From Metallyticus violacea (taxonomy: Eukaryota; Arthropoda; Insecta; Mantodea; Metallyticidae): a stretch of DNA of 64,000 nt. Under the pieces are notes generated by a model. The model made no database searches. It was not told the DNA's origin and worked only from the letters and a program-made list of their open reading frames with translations. Where the stretch lies: contig CM060837.1 of NCBI GenBank assembly GCA_030762175.1, positions 9,442,001 to 9,506,000 of the forward strand. The letters are read 5' to 3'. Below are positions 57,914-64,000 of this stretch, piece by piece; positions within the stretch are counted from its first letter, which is position 1; every line of letters starts with the position of its first letter. The translations under genes were made by a program, and so were the position numbers.

Positions 57914-58739
57914 CGGGAGTTGGAGTATGTATGGATTAAGTGAGGAAAAAATAAGTATTTAGTAAACACGCATTTAATTGTTATTTCATTTAGTGTAATT
58001 ATTACTTTTAATATAATCAACCAAGACCGCGTTTATCGTGACTCTACCAAAGCAATTGTAAACTGCTATATGTGGTACATTCATTCTATACAGAGAACCA
58101 ATTATATATCAATGGCATTGCGCACTGTCTCCAAGGAGCGCTTGGGGCTCTCAGTATTGGGGTGTCTTTGCTTACATGTCATACCCTAGAGCACTGACCA
58201 CATCATAAACGTCCAACGGATTGAGACCAGGGTTGCTGAGGCAGCAATAAAATCAGAAACGTTATTCTGAAGCCAGGCAGAAGGTATGAGCGAATGGGTA
58301 GTGTACATTCTTGAATAATGTGGTGTCAAGGTTTTTATCCTCTATTGGCAAATAGTGGCCCACTAGAGTAAGAACGATTGGCCCGAGCTTCACGAACGGG
58401 AAGTCGAAACATTGGCCGTCATCGTTGTTACCGTAACGTCGAAAAAGGTGTCTTAATTTATGGCAGGACCCAGGCCTTAAGTTCACGAGGCTTTGAGCAA
58501 TTTGGTGATGGACATCTCGTGAACCATCCCTTTTTGCTCCCCACTGGACCACGACAAATACAAAGCGCCACTGCTTTGACGCAGTTCCTCACGCTTCCGG
58601 ATCATGCAAAGGACCCAGATTTGCCATAAATACTCTCACTAACTTCTGAAGGGAACTGAGCAACGCAAATAACAAATTTGCTTCCTATCACCTTCATTGT
58701 TGAGTGCAAAAGCAGCAGAAAGAGACACACGAGCGATTG
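57913..58739. other. Unresolved stretch
   Basis: Moderately GC-rich at 58350-58620, with overlapping short frames on both strands (58378-58629 plus; 58552-58262 minus). No domain recognised. Confidence 0.3.
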
Positions 58740-58985
58740 CTAACATTGTATCGAAATAGAACACCTGGGAGAGCCCACCCCCTGCTTTTCAAAGCGCAAG
58801 CCGCCGTCACGTTTCACCAGTCCAACTCGCTCTGCCACTTTCAAACCAATGAAAACGAAAGCGGAAAATCCATGGAAATTAAAGATCCACCCAAAATGCG
58901 CCTAGCGGACCAGGTAAACCCGGGGGACCCAAGGCATCCCGAATATAAGTCCCTAAAGTTACCGCTGAGCCACCCCGCACGGTAG
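58740..58985 (-). repeat. SINE-D copy with tRNA-like head
   Basis: On the minus strand it begins GTGCGGGGTGGCTCAGCGGT (A box, 58961-58974) and reaches a B-box-like CCCGGGTTTACCTGG (58914-58928). A body follows with AATTTCCATGGATTTTCCGC and GGTTTGAAAGTGGCAGAGCG. It differs from SINE-A, -B and -C. The 93-codon plus frame here is its shadow. Confidence 0.65.
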
Positions 58986-59095
58986 CATTTGGTTAGCATA
59001 AAATTCTCTTTCGTGTTAATCTTGTAAATAATTAATTTTGCACTAAGCGAACATTTTATGATTGTATGTTTCACAGAACTTTGGTGTGTATATGC

Positions 59096-59325
59096 CAGTC
59101 TTGGTGGTCTAGTAAACATACTTGTCTCTTAGACCCAAGATCGCGGGTTCAAACCCGGCCAGGGTCGAGGTATTTTTTTGCGGCGTAAAAATCTTATGCA
59201 TGGGTCCCGTGTCGTACGTTTACGACACGTAAAAAAACAACATCAAACCTGGAAAAAGAGGCCTCTGAGCAAAATTTATTGGCCGTCTGACGCCCAGAAT
59301 TGAGATGTTTAACACCCTCCATATA
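59096..59325 (+). repeat. SINE-B copy with internal deletion
   Basis: Head CAGTCTTGGTGGTCTAGTAA, B box GGGTTCAAACCCGG. The segment between GTAAAAATCTTATGCATG and GGTCCCGTGTCGTACGTTTA lacks about 30 bp found in other copies. Tail CCTCTGAGCAAAATTTATTG to GAGATGTTTAACACCCTCC. Confidence 0.8.
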
Positions 59326-61908
59326 TATTGTAATTTAAAGCATTCTTTACAAGACATTCGATAGCTCTCCAAAGTTTTTGAATTCAACTTTTGAAAAGTC
59401 ATTGGTTAGTGATGAACGATTTGTAAAAAAGAGCATCTTTTTGTAAACCCCTGTAATAGAATGTTAGTGTGTTTGACGGAGCTGTCTGTGTTCTCTCATT
59501 TCCATATACATAGATGTTTGTTAATTACTTCCTCACATATGTAGCCTTGAGGTGTTGTCCACGCGGGTTACATGTAGGGTCTTCAAGCTCTTCCTCAGCA
59601 GTATGCTGGCTGGCATAACAGTTTATTGGTGTCGTATAAAAGTACCTGTGCCGCGTTTTGTCCTTGTGCTATGCGTGTTGCCAATGGAAAGTTTGAACCT
59701 AGCTTCAGACCACGTAATTACTGATGTTTAGTGAAACAAGAGAAGTTCACAATGCTATGCAAACGAGAAAACAAATTTATGAAAATGTAAATAAATAAAT
59801 ATTAATAAATTATATAAAACAGGCAAATGTGTACAGTAATTATGGAACATTAAGATATAAAATGCAGGATGATATCAGCGACTGACGCTTGCAACATTAC
59901 GTGTGCACACCGGCTATCATAAATAGTGTACTACGCATAAATTGATGTTATAAGCACGATTTGAAAGTGCAAAGAGCTCGTAGCATTTGTTAATTGCGAT
60001 GAAACACTTGCTCTATGGAGTTGGGATGTACTGGCATCAACAGAACTCGCAAAATTTGAGATAACAAAGTGATCCTAAAATAATGGCATGCCAGCTTAGT
60101 AGTATGTGCGTAATGCCCCGCATAGGGTTGAGGTGCACTGGGCTGCAGAAGAAATGTCAACACGATCTCGGATGTAAGTAAGCATGGCGAGATGTAAAAC
60201 TTGTTTAATGTTAATTCTTAGCCCTGATTCACATTCCTACACCACTTCTGATGTTTTCCAAATATTCTAGTTTATTTACAGGGAATTGAAGCTGAATTAT
60301 ATAACAGAGTTATATGCAAGGCCTTCTGTATATCATGTCATTTGTTTGCAGAGTAGTGAAGTCCTCGTAACACCATCATGTTTCAAATCGATCGGCATTT
60401 GTTCAAAGTGTACTCTACCAATTTGCCCTGGAAATACTCCTTTCTCCTAAAACCGTTTTATATAATAAATTGATAAAGCAAGATCACCTACAGTCATGAA
60501 TGAAGCATTAAGGGACAAGGGGAGCGAATTTTCAAATTTCCACATTTTTGTATGGATTTTCTGAAAATGTTAATGTAATTGCATTGTTGTTAAATTAATA
60601 TGTGTACCAAATTTCATTCAAATTGAATAAATAGTTTGCGAGCAATAAATTATTTCACACATGTAAATATATTGCATAATCAAAATGTCCACATGAGTTG
60701 AGGAAATTGGTTGGCATTTTTGTAGTTAGAGCTTTGAACAACATACAAAAGTGCACCAAGAGATATTTTAAATAAAGTTGATGAGTGAACTGTGATAATT
60801 TTTTAATCTATACAAAATTATAATCTTTAAAATTAACCGTTTTTCATAGTTTTTTTAAAGTTATTGTTGGTGTTTGCATGTATTTCGTATGGTAGAATAT
60901 TATAATAAATACTTCCGCATATTCTTGGAAATTTTAATTTAATATAAACACACCTCTGGGACATTTTGAAATGAAGCTTTGAGAAAAACACAAGAAAGTA
61001 TGTTGGGGAACAGTGAATTGTACCCCTTACATATCAGAACCCTCCTGATTATAATTGTGTTTGTATTTTCCTTTGTGCCCTTCTGTGTGTTGTTGAGATA
61101 CTTTTGCCATCTGCGGGTTCTTTCCTGCTTGTGGCAGCTGGAGCCGAGTCGTATCCCGGCACATGATTTTTGAAGCAGCTGCCGAACATTCCTCACCCTT
61201 TGCCGCAGATCTCAGCCGAAGCTGAGCAGCCCAAATTAAAAGCAGAAACAACATTTATGTCCCAATTTCGAGCCATTTCTTAGAAATAACATTTTCTTTG
61301 GGACAGTTTTTCCAAATGAGTGAGTGAACACTTTCATTTGAATTTCGTGTCCCTCCAGAGTTCATTGCTAGCAGTCTCTGGGAGAATTCTTCTAACTTAC
61401 TATCATCAAACTGAACAGACATCTTGCATGTTTCTGTGGAGTCTCACTGAGAGCTATGCTTCTATCATAGAAACACAAGAGTCTGTTCCTGTGTTGATCT
61501 GTAAGGTAAAGTGACATGGCAGATGCTTCTGTGTAGTCTTGTTACAGTTTCCAACTTCAGTCAGCTTACCACGAGCCCCCAATCGAAGTTCTTTCTTTAG
61601 CTTGAGGAAAGCTGTCGTCATCGTCTTTGCTACACATTCTTACTTCACTATTTCACATCAGAGGCCTGCACCGCTACTTCCTTTGGGCTGGTGAGTTCTT
61701 GCGTCTCCACCAGACAGCACAGTTGAGTATCTCATTCCACTCTTCTACACTGAGGGGTGTGGCAGGCTGAAAAAGCACACGCGGAGCTCTTTAAACGATT
61801 GTAGAGCCGGAAGGGAGGGGGAAAATACAAATGTGGACGCTCAATGGTTTAAGGAACCATTTGCAGCAAGAATATATTTGACGATTTTGGCCAATGCCGA
61901 AATAATTA
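59326..61908. other. About 2.6 kb with nothing firmly recognised
   Basis: AT-rich to about 60950, more mixed after. Open frames at 61254-60939 minus and 61320-61514 plus lack recognised domains. No shared repeat seen. Confidence 0.4.
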
Positions 61909-62011
61909 GTAAAGCAGAAAAGGATAAAACAGAATTGTACTCTAGCAGTTCGACATGTAGCGATTACATCTCTGTGACTTTTTCTTGGTGTTTTATCCTT
62001 TTCTGCTTTAC
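61909..62011. repeat. Perfect 23-bp inverted repeat (stem-loop)
   Basis: Positions 61909-61931 and 61989-62011 are exact reverse complements with a 57-nt loop. The right arm abuts the R1 end fragment at 62015-62100. Confidence 0.9.
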
Positions 62012-62014
62012 CTT

Positions 62015-62100
62015 TCGGTGCCTAGTAGGCAGGATCGATGGAGGGTTTGACGGGTACAACCGCAGTAGATGTATTGCTTCAGAATTCGCTGAAAGTCTTT
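62015..62100 (+). repeat. Monomer-repeat family R1, end fragment
   Basis: CGGTGCCTAGTAGGCAGGAT, CGATGGAGGG and GGGTACAACCGCAGTAG match the terminal segment of R1 copies 2 and 3; no monomer units are present. Confidence 0.7.
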
Positions 62101-63296
62101 TATTCAGCATATAACGCCACAACAAACTGTCTGTATACAACTCGAGGCAAACTTAATTGTCAGTCTCCTGCTGCTTTCGCACATGCAGTGCAAACCAAAT
62201 TCCCGCAAATACGAATAAACCGCCTACAGACATAAATATTCATAAAAACGCACTTACGCAATAGCTATCGGAAATTAAACGCAGGCATTTGGAAACCAGC
62301 AACCTCCAAGAGGAGTCGCGCCTCTTTGGCTTTAAGAAGGATGGTGAACCGTCCTCAGACGATGTTCTCATGAACGTGTAGGGGCATCGAAGAAATACTT
62401 TTGCTAAACACACCAGGCAGAAGACAGTAACATCCTGCAAAGAGCCTGGCTCACGCCTAGAGGAATAGTGGGAAGAATTTAAGATGCCGTTGAGCTGAAA
62501 ACAACTGACAGAGGAACTTGGCCCCGAGACGCCCGCTTAGAATGGAAAATCTCATTGCAGGCAGTTGCTTGGAAATTCTTTATCTAAACTTGTGAGAGAT
62601 AAGTGAAAAAGTGGTCGGGAAACGGAGACTATCCAGAAAGAAAAAGTTGAAGCGCGTGACTTTGAGAAATGTAGTCGAGAAAATGCTTAAAAAAGCCAAG
62701 TAAAGGAACACTAAATGTTTCATAACAATATCTGGCAGGCATGCACAGTGATGCACTTTGACTATTTAATTCGACGGAATGACGCATTCGGTTGTTACAC
62801 TTCACTGCTAACACATTTCCCTGCGTTTAGGAGCGAAGTCCAAGGCTTTAGTGCTTTCCTCTCCTTCTAAGCAAGTTACCTATGTCCACATTGATGCTGG
62901 CCTTTGTACCCAAGTTCATTCCCATTATGCAGCTGTGAAACTGGTTAAGATGTTACCGACTTGTCCATGATCAGCTTTTTCACAGTTTGACTGCCTAGAA
63001 CAAACCATTAGCATTTTACTGATTGACGGGCATACGCTGTTCAAAGTGCAGTTTGCAATCTTTAGTTATGATTTCAACATGAAGGCATGTGCGCTGTATT
63101 AGTAACGCATATTGCATACAAACACGGCGTAACAACTGCAAGCAGATCTATGAGATAAAACTTGCTCCATCCGTAGTCGATCAAAAGTTTTAGATTCCTT
63201 AAGCCTGTGAAGGGTGTCAGGATAGTTTGCTGTGTTGCTACGATCGCAATTTTTCTTAGGGTTTTTATCCCAATGCTCCCAGTTTATATAAAAACT
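62101..63296. other. Spacer, nothing recognised
   Basis: Short unrecognised frames on both strands; no shared repeat seen. Confidence 0.4.
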
Positions 63297-63541
63297 GGTC
63301 TATTCATACCGCCAGGTGTGGCCGAGGTCGTTAAGGCGCGGAATTGTGAGCGGAAGATCTGGGGTTCGAATCCCGCCAGGACTGCCCTTCCTGACTGAGG
63401 GTTTTCCAGGTTTTCCTCAGTTCTCATAAGTGGCAAATGCCGGGGAGATACCATAAACCATCGATACCATAAGGAACGTTTCCTTCCTTTAAAAAAGCAA
63501 AAAACGGGCGTTAAACACTATTAAAAAAAAGGTCCGTTCAT
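63297..63541 (+). repeat. SINE-A copy, plus orientation, with possible target-site duplication
   Basis: Head at the left: CCAGGTGTGGCCGAGGTCGT, then TTAAGGCGCGG, and B box GGGGTTCGAATCCCGCC. Body CCAGGTTTTCCTCAGTTCTC; tail AAAACGGGCGTTAAACAC. Flanks GGTCTATTCAT (63297-63307) and GGTCCGTTCAT (63531-63541) match at 9 of 11. Confidence 0.85.
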
Positions 63542-64000
63542 GTGATTGGCAGTTTTGCATGCTAGTTCTCCATCCTCCTTTCTCACTTTTTTCTCCAACA
63601 TTTGGAAATGTCGTGCTTGTTGAACTGGACCACGTATACCAAATTATTAAACTAATGTAAAAAGTTAAACCAGTATGGGGTTTCATTAACATTTGTTAAA
63701 ATACTTAAACAGCTCAATACATTAAAGACTATCGCAAGCGTGAACGTCTGTATTTTCATATGTAACGAATACGTGAAATCGGAAGGGGAGGGATGAAAAT
63801 TGTAGTTTTTGAATGCCCTTCAATAAATGACGTTTCCGGTATTTTTAAATGCGTTCTTTTGTGTAATTACAGAAATGCAGTATGAAAAATACACTTGAAA
63901 TTAGGAACATTGGGCGCCAAAATTTCAACGCGATGTCATCAACCTTGAAACTATGTACCAATCCATGTGAAATCAGACACCAAGGAATCTTATTAATATT
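63542..64000. other. Window end, nothing recognised
   Basis: AT-rich sequence with no supported feature. Confidence 0.4.

Noticed and set aside
63307..63390. tRNA-Ser/Leu gene
   Set aside because: The cloverleaf is incomplete and the segment is continuous with a repeated SINE body and flanked by a likely duplication.

Overview
This window looks like arthropod (most likely insect) nuclear DNA. It is AT-rich, has no operon-like coding, and holds many microsatellites, SINEs built on tRNA-like heads, and decayed Tc1/mariner, hAT, piggyBac, THAP-type, Penelope-like and LINE remnants. The several SINE families and the dense mariner relics suggest a large-genome insect such as a cockroach, termite or other polyneopteran. 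That placement is inference; no diagnostic host gene is visible.

Host coding: only one short piece looks like a real exon. It spans 7794-7868 on the plus strand, is bounded by AG and GTAAGT, and is 25 codons long with a coiled-coil-like pattern. If correct, at least the first part of the window is intron of a plus-strand gene. A GC/CpG-rich patch at 56780-57060 ends in an ATG and a splice-donor-like site and is a weak first-exon or promoter candidate. No intact gene of normal length is present.

Layout. 0-7.8 kb: Penelope-like remnant, SINE-A, mariner relic, SINE-B, LINE endonuclease relic, then the exon. 8-15.6 kb: Tc1 relic with a perfect 48-bp-arm hairpin, three mariner-type relics (one split by a SINE), and a ZBED5-like hAT relic. 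17-18.9 kb: two THAP-domain copies in inverted orientation around a SINE, a CT microsatellite and a SINE tail. 20-23.8 kb: SINE and transposase fragments, one copy of a ~130-bp-monomer repeat, and microsatellites. 25-30.6 kb: mariner, piggyBac, mariner and hAT relics, then SINE-C abutting SINE-B. 31.7-33.3 kb: Tc1 relic and a SINE-A with target-site duplication. 36.3-39.9 kb: Tc1 C-terminus, then a ~850-bp inverted pair of the monomer repeat around a ~1.5-kb spacer. 42-48.1 kb: five Tc1/mariner relics, one with both terminal inverted repeats recognisable and a SINE inside. 49-56.3 kb: two copies of a ~1.15-kb hAT derivative and more mariner relics. 57-64 kb: SINEs, microsatellites, a 23-bp perfect inverted repeat and a closing SINE-A.

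No genes visibly work together here; the window is a record of nested transposon insertion and decay. The least explained elements are the monomer repeat family (three large copies, two of them a giant inverted repeat), the THAP inverted pair, and the duplicated hAT derivative that keeps only the dimerisation domain.
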